A stretch of DNA of 64,000 nucleotides, taken from the NCBI RefSeq assembly GCF_030463565.1, contig NC_134659.1, positions 9,246,511-9,310,510 of the forward strand. The letters run 5' to 3'. Positions 33,401 to 47,016 of the stretch are shown piece by piece. A model generated the notes under the pieces. It was not told the origin of the DNA. It worked only from the letters and a program-made list of their open reading frames with translations, and did no database searches. The translations under genes and the position numbers were made by a program. This DNA comes from Pelecanus crispus (lineage: Eukaryota; Chordata; Aves; Pelecaniformes; Pelecanidae). The first letter of the stretch is position 1. The number at the start of each line of letters is the position of its first letter.

Positions 33401-36400
33401 GGAGGATGACCCACTGGGTTATGTGGGCTCACCAGCTCCACGCAGTAGGGGTCTCAATCGATATGCCGTTTGTTACAAGCACTGTCTGGGTGTCCTGTGT
33501 GGTCATTGCCCTCCTGTGGCCATTTCCAGGCCAGCCAAGTCCAGCACTGTGTGTGTGGACAAGGCTGGACGTGGTCCAAGCTGGCTTGGGCCACCCCATC
33601 ACCAGCATGAGCTGGGCTCAGAGAAGCAGCTACAGTAGATCAGGGTGCTCCTACAGCCCTCCCCTGCTTTGCTGGACCCAGTCCTAAAGCACTGCTGGTG
33701 ATCAGCTTCTCCTGGTCATTAGCTTAAATCTCACCTGCTCCCACTGAACCTGTCCCAGCCTTGCTAGACACAAGGGCCATGACAGTGTGCTGTTGGGAGA
33801 CTACTAGCCAAGCTGCAGAAGGACTGATGGGCACGACCACACGCACTCACACCATCATATCCTACTGCTCGTCAGCGTGTGCCTTAAATCCTCCCACAGG
33901 ACACTAAGCGGCAGGAGAGTTGGAGTGTCCCCAGAAGCACACGTTCCTCTCTGCAGGTCACTAGCAGCGAAGAATGAGCACACGCTGATGAAATACCTCG
34001 GGGTTCCTGTGGTGCTGGAGAGGCAGCACCGGTTCTCTGGTCCTGACTCAAAAATACCACACTTCCTGGACAGAGTCATATCTGCGGCCATGATCAGCAC
34101 GGGGCCACCTGGGTGTGACTCTGCCAGGAGCTCCCACAAGGATCTGACAATGCTCCTTGCTGGAGAGGAGGCAGGACTGCTGTCCCATCCCCACTGCTGG
34201 GCAAGAAGGTGCCCAGGTGGACCAGGCATGGGGTGGCCAAGGCAGGAGCCAGGGTGACACCGTGGTTAGTGGGGTGACCCTCACTGACATAGGGATCCAG
34301 TTCCCTCGAGCAAACCTACCACCTGGCCTGCCCCCAAAACAGACAGACACTCCTGTTTGCAGCCAGGCTTCACAGGTGAGCAAGCTGTACCTTGGGTGGG
34401 GAGTGGGTTTGGCCAGCCAAGCTCCTGCCATGAAAAGCTCTGCTGCTGCCAAGCTGGTGGGAGTGAAGTCTCATGGCAGCCAAGAGCTGTAGTTTGGGCC
34501 TTAGGTAGGCATAAAGCTCCTCTGGCTGCAGGACAGCCCAAAGCTGACCTGTTCTCCTTCCCTGGCCACTGCCCCCAGTCCCAGGAGTAGAGGGATGATG
34601 AGACAGACGACATCAGGTGTCACACGAACCGTTCTGCTGCAGCCCAGCTGCATCTTTGTCACGTTCATGAACCAAAGGCAGGGAGGAGCTGCCCATGTGG
34701 GTGCAGCACTCCATGGGCTGGCTCAGATGTGGGATGAACTCGTGTCAGGGCTGGGGCAGATCCAGACAAGCCCTGAAGGGCTGGATGTGGTGTCTGCATT
34801 GGGTCCTGGCCCCAGGACAGCACTGCATGGACCCTGGGCTCTGGGCTCTTGCTATCTATCACTTCCCCTTGCTGCCGTCTCACCCTTCCCGAACAGCCTG
34901 CAGGGGGGCTGGGGTGACCTACCAGCTCTGAGCTGGTGACTGGGTGAGACCTGGATGCTTTGAGCCCTTCACACCTTCCAGGGCCCCAGCTGGGGGGCAC
35001 TGTGTGGGGTGCCTGGGTTTGGCTGTGGCAATGGCCAGGGGTGCAGGCACAGGGGAGGGATGGCTGTCCATAGGGCCCCAAGGTGCACGTTTTCCTTTCA
35101 AACAAGCTGTTAGCATTCACCTCCATAAACAAATAAATACCAGGAGCCTGGCACTCGCCTGCTCCCAGCCATTACAAAGAGGCCAGTGTTTGCAGCCAGG
35201 CTCCTCCTCCGGCGCTCTCAGGGCTTGCTCATCCGCAGGGTTTTGCACAGTCAGGACATGGGCTGTTCTCCAGGGGCTGAGATCCGCTAGGGAGAGCGTG
35301 CAGGGCTGGCCAGGGGCAGAGCCTTTGGCATGCCCAGGTGCCAAGGCAGAGCAGGTCCCAGGGACAGGAGAGAGGTGGGGAATTTCCACAGCTGGGCAGC
35401 CTGCAGCTGAGCTGAGCTGGCTCTTCAGGAAGCCCAATGACACAGAGAGGACACGGTCACCAGCCCAAGGTCAGGCTATGAGTTAGCAGTGTGGGTAGCA
35501 AGGTGCAGGGCTGGAGACAAGCCTACAAACTCCATGGCACATGTAGCAGTGTCAGGCAAAGCCTGCAAGGCTGCAGGGCTCCTGCCCAAAGGTGCCGTAT
35601 GAACCACCCTGCTCCCAGGAAGACAGGAGTGAAGTTCAGGGGGTCCTGCAGCCCTTCCCCTCCCCACAAGCCCGTCCTTTCTCTGGGAAATGGGGGCAAA
35701 GTGCTGCCTTCATCCAGAGTGGATATCTCATCCAGTCCTGTGTTCAGAGGAGTAAGTAGTTCTGCCACACTCGCTAATCCCTAGATCTGCTGTCCGGGGT
35801 ACGCACAGGCTCTGTGCCACAGCCGGGTCGAGGGCAGAAGGCAGATGAGCATGGTGCAAGGACCACAGGGCTCCAGGCTGGGGGGAAAAGAGGGCTTTTG
35901 AAATGGGGTTTGGTTTGGGGTCTCCACTGCCACTGTCAGTGTTGCTTTTTATATCATGAGCAAAAGATTTGCAGGCAAATTAGTTTCAGGAACAGCACAT
36001 ATCTGAAAAGGAACATAGCTCCCCAGAGCCTGCAGCCCTGGCCCCATAGCTGTGCTGCTGGCAGGGGGCTGCCTCAGGTCCACAGTGCCCCGTCCCTATG
36101 GCAGACCTGAGCTGCAGCCACCTCTGCACCCAAAATGCCCTCTGCAACCAAGAGACCTCCCAGAGCTGCTGGAGGAGTGGGGTCATGGTGGGGCTGACAC
36201 ATCCCTGCAGGGTGGGAAGCTGGGCCATGCTTGGCTGCCTGCATGCATGGCTTCTGTCCTGGGCAGCCGCCTGCTCAGGCTGACGAGGTGGCCTGGCATC
36301 TTCCCACGCTGTGCCCTGATGTCTCCTGCCGCAAGACGGCTGGGATGGGAAGGCAGAATAGTAGAGAGTGGGGTCCTCAGACCCTGGGGCCATGGACTGT

Positions 36401-39400
36401 GGTGAGGGCAGGGAGGCAGCTGTACTCTCAAAGCCAGGGGAGGCAGCGGTACCTCAGCCAGGACATCCAGCCTCTGGCTTTTGTTGCTGCACCAAGGAAC
36501 AAGTAAGTGGTGTGGGGGACCACTATGGCTAAGCGGAGCTAAAAGCCTGACTGCCATCAGCAGCCCTGGGAGACCCAGCAAGATTGCAAGGTCTCCAGCT
36601 GCCCTGGAGATCTGGGTGGGTGCTGGGAACCTCCTGGCTTCCCACATCTCCACTGGGAGTCCTGCCAGAGGCAATGAACCCCAGGTTCACGTGCCCGTTG
36701 CTGGGGGAGGTGAGCAGGAATGCGGTCCCAGCTTTTACAAACCCGCCAGGCACTTGGCTGGGGGGAATCCTCAGTCCCAAAACGTTTCAGTTTCACGAGT
36801 TGGTGTTGTGCTTTATTTATCCAGGGCAGAAGGTTTTGCTGCGTCTTCCCATCCTCCCCCTGTACCCCAGTGCTGCTCTGCTCTCCTGGGGTGACCTGGA
36901 CAAGGGAGGTGTGGTTCAGCCCAGGCGCTGGCAGAACCCACATCTGCCCTTCATGTAGTTCATGACCCCATGTCTGTTTGCAAAATTAATGTCTGGGCGG
37001 TGCCGCACCCCTGGCTGACATGACGTCCTTGCTCAGCTCCATGCTTGGGGGCCCTGCCCACACGTACACGCGCGTGCACACACACACACAAACCTCCCAC
37101 AATACAAACAGTGCTTGCGTTACACTGGCTCCGGCTCAGCAGTGGTGGTATGACACTGCAGGTCAGGCAGGGAGGGACCCAGGGACCCACTCTGGTGCTG
37201 GCTCCACAGGGCACCATGCAGCTTAGCTGTGCCTGGCAGTACCCCTGGGAGGAAATCAGTTTTGCAAGCTCTCCCAAACCCTCTCTCCTTTGCAGTGCTT
37301 ACCTGCCCACCTCACTGGACTGGTGCCTGGAGAGCAATCTTATGGGGTCACCTCTCCCCAGGGCACCCCCCTGCCCCCAACCAGGGCAGGTGCCCCCAGG
37401 CTCTGCTCTCCCCCCATCCCCAGATCTTGGGGTGCGGGTGCAGCCCTGTGTGGTGGACTCACACGGGCTCACAGGAGTGGGGGACAGCTCTTTTGGCTAT
37501 GGACAAAGGTCGCAGAAGAAGTGAATGTACAACAGCTTCTGTGGCCATATTTCAGCTGGAAAAGAGAAAATTTCCAACCACCATCAGGGCAGGAAGGAGC
37601 TGCAGTCATTTCCCAGGCAAGCAGCTGGAGCAAGGACCAGACATGGTGTGAAGGCAATGCTTGACCTGTCCACAAGAAGGGGGACCTGTGGGGTCCCTCA
37701 GCCTCCAGGGCGGAGGTCCCTGCTGGCCCCCTGCCCTGGGCTGGGGATGGAGCCAAGGGCCACACCAGCCATTCACCGGCACCTGGCTGCATGCTGGTGG
37801 CATGGTGGCTCTGCAGCCTCAGGGCAGGCCTGGGGCAGCGCGGGGTTGGTGGACTCTGGGAGCATCCTCAGCTCTCACAGGGCTTCCCCGACCCCTCCTC
37901 TATTTTCTGGAGGCCTTAGCTAAGGCCACATCTTCTCTGTACAGACCATATGTGGTACCATGTTTCTAGCCCTGACTCCTCCAAGGGGACCTTCTGGGTC
38001 AGCAGCCAACACCCCCTCCAACACCTGAAACACCAGACCAAGGGGTCGAGCAGGGAGGGACATGGATGGGGGACACTGTGGTAGGATGCTCCTTCCCTCT
38101 CTTTCCCTTAGGTTTTGTTTCCAGAGAAGAGCCTTGGGCTTGCTGAAACCTGCAGACATGTGCTCTGAGCTACCCTGCCTAGGGCTGGATCCCATCACCC
38201 ACGCTGGTTTGCATCTCGGGGGAGGATGGGTGTTTGCAAGTTCACTGTGTTTATGGGATCCCAGAAACAAAAAGGGGAGAAGAACCAGACAGTCCCAGGG
38301 GCTGGCACATGTGTGTATGCACATAGGCACACAGAAAAGATGGGTGCAAGTATGGGGAGGGAGTATGTGTGTGCAGGGCTGGGGTGTGCATGAGAGGAGC
38401 GAGGCATCTTTGCGGGTGGAGGTGGGTGTATGGTGCAGGGGAAGAGGGCGCAGCACCGCAGCCTCCCCAGTGGCACGTGGGGTGGGCATGGGGTCCGCAG
38501 AGTCTGTGGCAATGGCATGTCCCAGCAAGAAAAGCAGGTGTTGGAGAGGAAGAGGTGGAACAGCTTCCCGCGAAGCATCGCCAGGTCTCCAAGGTGCCCA
38601 GGAGGTCCAATGCCTCGGGATGGCACACCAGAAGGGCTGCTGTGCCTGGTCCCTGAGCCCTGCAGGGTCGTGGCCCCACCAAAAGGAGTCTGCCCAGTTT
38701 GGTGATCTGGTGGCAAAGGAGAGCCTGGTGAGGGCAGGAGGGGGCTCCTGGGGCTGTGGAAAATGTTCTGGTCCATCTGGAGACATTTAACCCAGAAGTT
38801 TTCAGGCTGGGAAGATGACAGTGTGTCCCTACACACAGACTGCCAAGGAAGAAGGTCCCGTCCCAAGCAGTAGAGGGATGCTTTCATGCGGCAAAACCCG
38901 TCACAGGGGGTTTCTGTTGATCCAGTGCAGGTCAGGTCTCCCAGTCTGACCCAAATGTGACCCGTCCTGACCCCAACCCGCCTTTTCCGGCCTTGATGAT
39001 AATTATGCCCTGCAGACTGTTCAGCCTCTCTGCCGCACCTTGTAGGCGGGGGCAAAGTCTACCGCTCCCCCCATCTGTGCCCTGTGGCTATATCGCAGTG
39101 ACTGGCACTGGGCTCCTGAGCGCCTACCTCCCCAGAGCTCCTGTGGGAAGAGGAGGGGGCTGCACCCTGCCTGACTCCCCTGCTCTTGCACCCCCAGACA
39201 CCCCCAGCTCCTGCGCTCACCTGTGCTTGCCCTGGGCCCCACAGACCTTGAATAACCTGTTCCCACTCCTCCTCTTGCCTCATGACAAAGCACCTGGCAT
39301 GCAGCAAGGAGGGTAACCACAGTGAAATGAGCTCATCGCCACCCCAGGGACAGTGTGGGACAATCATGGGGTCATGGGAGCTGCAGCCAAGGGCCCCCTC

Positions 39401-40970
39401 CCCATCCAGCTTTCTCTGTGGCACAGCCCTTGTTAGGTGCCTGTTTCCTCAGGATAAATGGGATTTGCTCTTGCTGTTTGGGGACAGGAGAACATCAAGC
39501 TAGAGACTGTTGTAGGCTCTGCATCTAGATTCCCAAAGTGCTGTTGTAGATCCAGGGTGAGCATCTGGTCTCCCCACCACCCTGTGCATCAGTAGTTTAG
39601 CCTGGGTGTCTGCACAGTGCCAAGTCACTTCTTGCTATGCTGCACCCTCAACCTTCCTCACCTCCCAGCTGCAGTCATTTGCTTTGAACCCTGGCCAGCG
39701 TGTCTGCCTCATGGTAGACCTGATTGCTGCTTTAATCCAAGTGAGTTCCATCATCCTACCCCTGCTTTCTGGGACCCATGTGTCCTACTCACCCCACAGC
39801 CCCAGGGATGCTTAGTGGCCTTTGCCTTGGCAAACTAAAATACTAGTTGGTTGGTCTGGTGTGTGAATGACCCATTGTGGTCAGCTTGCTGGGGCAGAGG
39901 GGTGCCCACCTACCTCTCCATCTGGGCAGCTGCATGGCACGCTCACCCCAGCCTGTGGGGCACCCAGGAAGCTGGAACAGCTTTGGCAGCACCCCACGGG
40001 TAGGGGAGGTGCAGTGTCGGTGTGTCAGGCAGGGGCCCCATGGGATCTTTGGGTTGCATCTCACAGGCAGGAGCAACAAGAGTACACAGGACCCTCCTTC
40101 TGCCTGGAGGAGAGGCACAGCCCACACTTCTGCTTTGTGTGCAGAGGGGTCGAGATGTCTGCAGCCAGTCTGGGAGACCTTGAGCTGTTCAGCTTGTTTG
40201 CAAGTGGCTGGGCAAGATGCTGAGGCTCATTGCGTGGGGCTGGAGTGGCCCAGCTGGATCCTGGAGGCTGTTTGTGCTGTGAGTGCTGGAGGTCCCTGAC
40301 CCCAGGAGAGTCTGTCCTTGCAGCTCTGAGCTCAGGTCACCAATAGCTCCGTGGTGACTGAAACTAGGAAAATAAACAGTGTGCGATCACACAGCCCTTG
40401 GACACTGCCCAGCTGTGCCCCGAACAGGCCCTCGCAGTCCCTGCTGGTGACATGCTGGGTGGATGGGTGCCAGAGCAGGCAGGGTGCTGGCCAGCACTCC
40501 CACAGGTACAGGCCTGGCATTGCCACCTGTTGCCAAAATACCAGGGATGGGTGAGAGTCCACCCATGATCTGCTTGCACTTTCACAGGCAGGGCTGTGGT
40601 TGGCTCCTGACTGTTGGGGGTTCCTGCTGCCCCAAAACAGGGAGCACTCACTCCGTATCCTCAGGTGCCCTTGCCTGTTGCTTCCAGCTGGCCCATGGCT
40701 GGAGCAGGGCATGACACACCACTGTGATTCCTTGGCCCCATCAGCACCCCCCAGCGATTTCTGCCCATCCCAAAGCCCTTCCCAACCCAGGGAGCTGGGA
40801 GCAAGAAGACAGGCTTGGGAGTGAGCTGATGGCCACATCGGGGCTGGGGGACACCTGGGCATCTTCTGTGGGTGGTGGGAATGGGACGCGAGTGTGACTT
40901 GGGCTACCCCCATGCTGGGTGCAACCTGTCTGGGGGTGAGGGGTGTGTGTGCCCACGGGTGAGGAGTTGT
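30470..40970. other. Gene-poor intergenic sequence
   Basis: I see no recognisable gene or repeat family. The longest frame (37920-38786, minus, 288 codons) has no domain and is overlapped by long frames on both strands. A short CA run occurs at 37078-37090. An AT-rich patch at about 31375-31435 with GTGCTAATTATAGG could be a conserved element. Confidence 0.55.
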
Positions 40971-40974
40971 GTGG

Positions 40975-41325
40975 GGGCTTGTGTGAGTAACTGCATGTGA
41001 GTAACATGTGTGTAACTGTTTACATGCCTGAGTAATGCAGTGTGTAACTCTACATGTGTCTGTGTGTATACCTGCAACTCACACACTGTGCGTGTACCTG
41101 TGTGCCTCCAATGCACTGCGTGTCTGTGTGTAATTGTGTCCGTAACTGTCACACTGTGCACACATCTGTTGTGTATCTGCATTTGTGACTGTTTGCCAGT
41201 GTAACACACCCTGCACGCATTTGTATGCATCTGTAACTGTATGTCTGCAAGTGTGTCTGTCGCTGTGTAACCTACTGCGTGTGTGGTCATGTGTGTGCAA
41301 CTGAGTGTGCTTGTGCATAACGTGC
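40975..41325. repeat. Degenerate TG/GTAACT-type minisatellite
   Basis: About 350 bp are built from irregular units combining TGTGTGTG-like alternating tracts with roughly nine GTAACT or variants. Unit length varies (roughly 25-45 nt), and copies are well diverged. The alternating purine-pyrimidine tracts are Z-DNA-prone. Any open frame through it (His/Thr/Val-rich on the minus strand) is a repeat artefact. Confidence 0.75.
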
Positions 41326-41329
41326 CAGA

Positions 41330-44300
41330 GTGCAGGATACCCCCCCAGCAGTGTGTTGCCTCCCAATTTCCCTCTGTGTCAGGGGCAGAGCCGTGCTGTC
41401 CCTGCAGGGTGGCACTGCTGGCCAGGGGCACCGCTCCTCCTGCCCACTGCAGCAGGGTGATCCCTGGCAGGGCCCCGGCAGGTCGGAGCAGGCGTGCAGG
41501 CAGTGGGTGCCAGCAGCTGCCTCCACCCTTGCTCTACCTGTCAGACAGGTGGGGTTGGCCGCCTGCCATGGCCTGCCACCGTCACTTCTGGGAAGGGAGG
41601 ATGCGGGCAGGATGGGTCTCGGCACAAAGGCTGGGGACCTGCCCGCAGCTAGAGCGACCCTTGAGACCGGCTCCCTGGGACAGCTTGGAAAGGGCTCCCA
41701 GCACCAGGGACCCTGGAAAGCCTCAGGGCTGGAGTGCGCCCAAGGAGAGGGGGCTGCAGCCCACGGATGCTCAGTCCCTCCGTGTGCCTGTCTCCTCTCC
41801 TTCTGTGCTCAAAGAACCCCTGAGGCACATGCTGGGACCCCTTCCCTCCCAGCATGGCTGGAGCAGGGTCTCCTGCACTTGGTTCCCAGCACCCTCTTGG
41901 GGTGGGGATGGTGAAGGGCTTCCCCTGCATGGCCCAGGGAAGTCAGTGCCCATCTGCCCCTATAGATCTTACCCAGACCATCCTGGCCACTGGCAGAAGC
42001 TGACCTGGGGCCAGACACTTTCTGTCCATTGTGGTGGAACTGCTGCCTGCTCAGGGTCAGACCCTGGCTCCTGACAAGGCCAGCACCCCCAGAAAGGCAC
42101 CAGTTGGAGCCTGGTGCCAGACAGAGCTGGGTCTTGCTGTGCTCAGCTGGGTACACTGGGAATTTACAGGGAAAAAGACTGGGACACCGAGCAGCTCTGG
42201 CATCTCCACATCTGGAAGCCTGTGTATGTCGCCTGATGGGCATTAGCTGTGCTGTGGCAATTGTATCAGATGCTGCTCATGCACCAGAAAGTGCTTGGTG
42301 CCACTAACACAGAGGCTGTCCTTAGTACATGGGCAGAGATTGTTCTGGTGGGGTATGGCGCTGGGGCATGCAGATTTCATTGGGACAGTGCAGCTGGTGA
42401 ACATGCTCTATGGTCTCATCCCACAGGACCTGGCCGCAAAGTCCCCGTCCCCCCTTAAGCTTAGCAGCACCTCTCTATGGCTCAGGCACTGGGCTTCTTA
42501 TCAGTTCAGCCTACTGGCCCCCCTAAAACATGTCTTATGGCATTGCAGTGGCGGAGGTGGCTCCCGCAAAGCCTGCTCTGAAACTCAGCTCATTTTAGAA
42601 AGGCCTGGAGCAATGAGATCCTCTTGTAGGACCCACCCTTTGCCTGAAAGCAGGCTCAGGCCTGGACTTGCTCACTTGCAGTCCTGAAGGCAAAAGCCAG
42701 AGGAGCGCCAGCTCTCTGGAGAGCCTGAATATTCCACAGGAGCTGCCACCATGTTGTTCCATGATGACAGCACCTCGGCCAGCTGGATGCACCCCAGCTG
42801 AGACTGGCATCTGTGGCCTGGACACTGTGGCCACCGGAGCTTGCCAGCAAATGGGAGTCACCTTGCCCTGGGATGTGTTGTGACAGCAAAGGCCCTGCCG
42901 CCCTAGGGGTCAGTCCCCTGAATGAAGAAAGCCTAGTCAAGGGGATTTGCCCCCCAGCCAGATCAACGTAAAGGGACATCCTCAAAGGCTTTGTGTTGGG
43001 ATGACCCGGACTAGATCCTCATCTCATCTCATCTCAGCCAAGATCTTCATGCCCCTGGTTCACCCCATCCTTTGGAGCAGGAGGGAGCTCTGCCACCACC
43101 ACCCCAAGCAGACCTTTGCCCTGGGGCTCTGGAGGAGAGCACAGCTGACGCAAGAGCGTGTCTCGTGCTCAGCGGGTGTGCCCGCAGTTCAGCAGGGCAC
43201 CGCCATCCCTGTCTCGGCGGTATGGACACACCAGGCAGCTGGAAATTTCTGTTGTTCGTGGCCAATGACAGGATACATCACTTGGGCTGGCGGGGGTCAC
43301 CCTGCCCTGTGGCACAGCTATGCTCTCTGGTGCTGTACTTTCCTAGGAGCTTTGGAAGAGGTTGAGCTGGGGATGTCCCCACTGGCCCAGCCATCAATTT
43401 CAGGGACCAGCAGGCAGGGAAATATGGCAAATACCATACCATGCCATACGGTACAGCAGGTTGGACATTTCATTTATACATGTCTTCCATCTCTGCCCAC
43501 CGACCTCTTGAGCCCTGCCAGAAACAGACACAGGAGGGGTGTGACACTCCTGTCCATTGCCATGACAGTCCTGACCTCCATGGCCCACCACAGAGTGACA
43601 CGCTGACTCTGTGATGGTTTCTATTCCCCCCCCAGGTGCTCTTGTAACATCACTGGCCATCGGCAGTCCTCATGCCATACCTGGTGCTGGAGGCCAGGAA
43701 CCCCCCAGACCTCTTCTTAGAGCACCCAGAGAGAGATTACACTCTCCATCCAGGTCTGATGGACACAATAAAATGCTCAGTAGATGTTTCCCGATGTGTC
43801 TAGCTTCTTTAGGCACCCAGAAACGTGGTATTGCAGTGTGGCGGTCAGCTTCTGTCTTCCAGCTCCCACCACTCCCTTGCATCTTCTCTCAAGCATTTCG
43901 GACACCAGTGTTCCTCATCTTTCTTCCCTTTCCACCGCCTCATTCCCCTCTTGTTCCTCTCTGACTGCATGTGTTCATGTGCTCTGTCATGGGGTGCTGG
44001 GGTGCTTCAGCAGGGGAAGGCAGGAAGCTGGGACAGCCTTGCTCATACACCTCTGTGCTGCAGCAAGGCAGGTCAGGCCAGGAGGAGTGTCCTGGCCACA
44101 CTGGCTTTCAAAACTGTGGCTTTCAGTGTGGCTTTCTCAATGACCAGTGCCTTGCTGAACTGGGGTCAAAATGGTTTGGTGGGCTCAAACACCTTAATTT
44201 ACTACCTGGATTCTCAGCTGAAAACTTAAAGGTGAGCACATGACCATGGCAGGGTGGGAAGGTGAGCAACGAATGGAGGAGATCAGGGCTACTGGAGACC

Positions 44301-46590
44301 TCACTGTGAAATGAATCTGCACAAGCTGGAGGAAAGAAAATACCAGCTGGGAGCTGCAGCCCATGAATTAACACAGCTCTGTCCCCCACATTCCCCAGCT
44401 GCAGTGTCTGCAACTGTCCCCATCCCCATGTGCTCTCATCACCAAGCCTGGAAGAAGCCTTTCCAGGACACAAGGCTTTCAGGACCACACATCAGAGGGT
44501 TTCTGTGTTTGTTTCTGCATGATCTGCTCAGCAGGAAGCGGGGAGAAGAGCTAAGAGGTGCGTGATTGCCTGTGAGAAGGTAGGAGATCTCAGGAGGCAT
44601 TGGTCTGTTGAAGTGAAACGTATATGTGATGGGAGTTGGGCTGCAGTAACCCTGGGCAGCCTTTTCAGCATCTGCCAACCTGCCGCTGATGCCACGAGCT
44701 TGGTGAGGGCGTTCAGTTCATGATCTCTTGTTTCTGGACTTTCCAGCTCATGCTCTCTGCCCAGTGACTCCATTTGCAAGCTGGTGCAGTGCCAGGCTCC
44801 GTGCCATGTTTGGTGGACAATAAAGGGTAGAGCTGGCCAGGAAACAATAATGCAATGAACGTTTCTTTTTGTTTCACAATGAAACAGGACTGGGATTTTT
44901 GGTGGCAGTGGTGGAGGAAGGGGAAGGGAGAAACCTGGGAGACATCCACCCAAGAAAACCCACCAGTGCCACCCTTTTGAGGATGCCAGAGACCAAGGGC
45001 TGAACATCTATCCTGACCTGGGCAGTCTGGGATCTGGCATTTTCTGCAGGAGGGGAAGCATCTGCACAGGGAACAGGAGCTGGGGAGGATGCAGAGATGC
45101 AGCTTTGTCAGACCTGGGTGGGAATAAAGCTTTGGACTGGGAGCCGGCCCCCAGATCTGGTCCTGAGGAGCAGGGATGAGCTGATGTGGCTAGCAGGAGC
45201 CACACATGTGCAGCATGGCCAAGCTGCATGCAGAGCCCCACTCCCAGAGAAGCAGTAAGCACAGCACAGGACAGATGGGGTTGGTGCGATCCCTCCCCAT
45301 GGGTGACAGAGCAGCTTCTGCTTTGCTCCCAGGCTGCAGTGAAAATGCCTGGTCATGAATCACCATGGGGGCAACTGGGAGCCAAATGTTTGGGGAGCCT
45401 GAACCCTCCAGCCCCATCCTGGATGTGCTGGCATACCAGGGAGGCAAGCAGAGGACCTCCTAGTACAGACCCCTAGGAGCTCTGGCTGCAGGCAAGGGAT
45501 GGGTGGGACATAGAAGCTTGAATGCAGTGCTGACCACAGGGAAAGGGGAAGATGGGCATGGGCAGGCAGAGGCATGTGGCGTGCCCCAGGGTGGTACCCC
45601 CATGCCCTGGGGGTGCTCCCCAGTGTGCACTGGTGCTCCCTGCCTGCTGTCTCTGGTTCCAGGCAGCCACAGCAGCGGCTTCCCCGTTCCAACAGTGGGA
45701 ACAGCCACTCTCTTGTTTAACAACCAAACAGGCCAGGGTTTTAACAGATGAGTTACCGTCAGCGAGTAGCTCTCCTGGACGAGCCAGACACCCCCGGGGC
45801 AGCTACTGCTGGAAGCAATTATCAAAGAAACTGTTGGGCTGCGAGGCAGGGGGGAGCGTTGTCTGGGAGCCCAGGTAACTGCTGTTACCCCGGGGAAGAG
45901 GGACACAGCCCTGGGGGGCCTGCCCAGCCCCAGGCATGCAGCCCAGCCCTGAAACCTGGCTGGGTTTAAGCCTGCCATGGCAGCACCCTGCTACGAACCC
46001 CTGGCAGTGCTGTCCTTCACAGTTCCTATGTGATATATATCCCCTAGACAATAACTCTGCCCTCCATTTCACACCTGAGCAACAACACTCCCCTCATATA
46101 ATTCAGCTTCCAGAAGTGCAGGTATATAACACCCCCATTCCTCACAGCATGTCCCCCAGCAGCATTTGCCTTCCTGCCCCCAGCACAGCCCCTAAAGCTC
46201 CCTCCACAAGACCTCTCCCAGGACTGCAACCTGCAGCTGTGCAACCTGCCCCACACCCTTCACTCCCCCCGTGCAGTGTGGAGATCCCCTCCCATGCAAT
46301 GCCCTTGGTCCCTGAGGTGTACCTAGTTCCCAGCTCAGTGGATGTCTGTCCCCAGAGCACAGCCCCTCCTGCCACAGTGGCTCCCCTGCTCTGCCATCCC
46401 TGTGCTCTACCCTCGGCTGTTCCCAGGTCAGCTCAGGGGTATGCAGATGGGGTGCCCCGTCAGGAGGATGCTTCTCCAGGCATATTTATGCCAGTTGATT
46501 GTTAATCTGCCCCACTGCTGGAAAAGCACCCAAAAGAGTTGGGCAACCCAAACTGCCTGACACTTTTGCTCTCTAACAATTTCCATGGCA
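41330..46590. other. Gene-poor intergenic sequence
   Basis: No coding domain is seen; the longest frame (41283-42074, plus) is a low-complexity GC-rich shadow. A short (TCATC)n-like tract lies at 43018-43036. Several plus-strand AATAAA hexamers (about 43769, 44819, 45124) are not preceded by recognisable exons. Confidence 0.55.
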
Positions 46591-46599
46591 GAGTCTGGG

Positions 46600-47016
46600 T
46601 ACTCTGGAGCCTGATTCTGTCCATGCTAAATCCTGCACACCTCCTCCAGGTTCAGCCAGTCCTGAAACCTGGGAGATATTAGCCTGGGTGGCATGAAGCA
46701 AGCCCGGGGCTGGTCAGGGACTGGCAAGGGCCGTGCCAGGTGAAATCCAGTGGGGAGAGGGCTTCTTGTCACAGCTGCAGAAGTCCAGCTGCAAGAAACA
46801 TCTCCCACAGGCTTCCAAGGCTTTTTTCCCCTGGATGTTTTTAAGAGGACCAGAATGAACAATATACACCTTCCTTTCTTTCTGCAAGCTTGTTCCCAGA
46901 GTCCAAAGGGCTGATTCCCACCTGGACCAGGTACCCCAGGGAGAAACACACCAAAGAAATGCCCCACCAAATAAATGTTTCCACTGAGGAAAGAAGACAA
47001 AAAAAAAAAAAAAAAA
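46600..47016 (+). pseudogene. Possible 3' end of a retrocopy (poly(A) signal plus A18)
   Basis: AATAAA at 46970-46975 is followed 23 nt later by an uninterrupted A18 tract (46999-47016). This is the layout expected of a reverse-transcribed mRNA 3' end. No coding similarity is recognised upstream, the left limit is arbitrary and no target-site duplication was identified. A chance hexamer next to an A-rich microsatellite is equally possible; retrocopies are uncommon in birds because CR1 does not prime on poly(A). Confidence 0.25.

Noticed and set aside
33120..33440. Possible ancient amniote SINE-like repeat
   Set aside because: Only loose word similarity to old amniote repeats; not enough to name or bound an element.
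37920..38786. 288-codon minus-strand frame
   Set aside because: No recognisable domain, His/Pro/Cys-rich low-complexity stretches, and overlapped by other long frames on both strands.
41283..42074. 263-codon plus-strand frame
   Set aside because: No domain or family motif, begins in the TG minisatellite and overlaps other frames.
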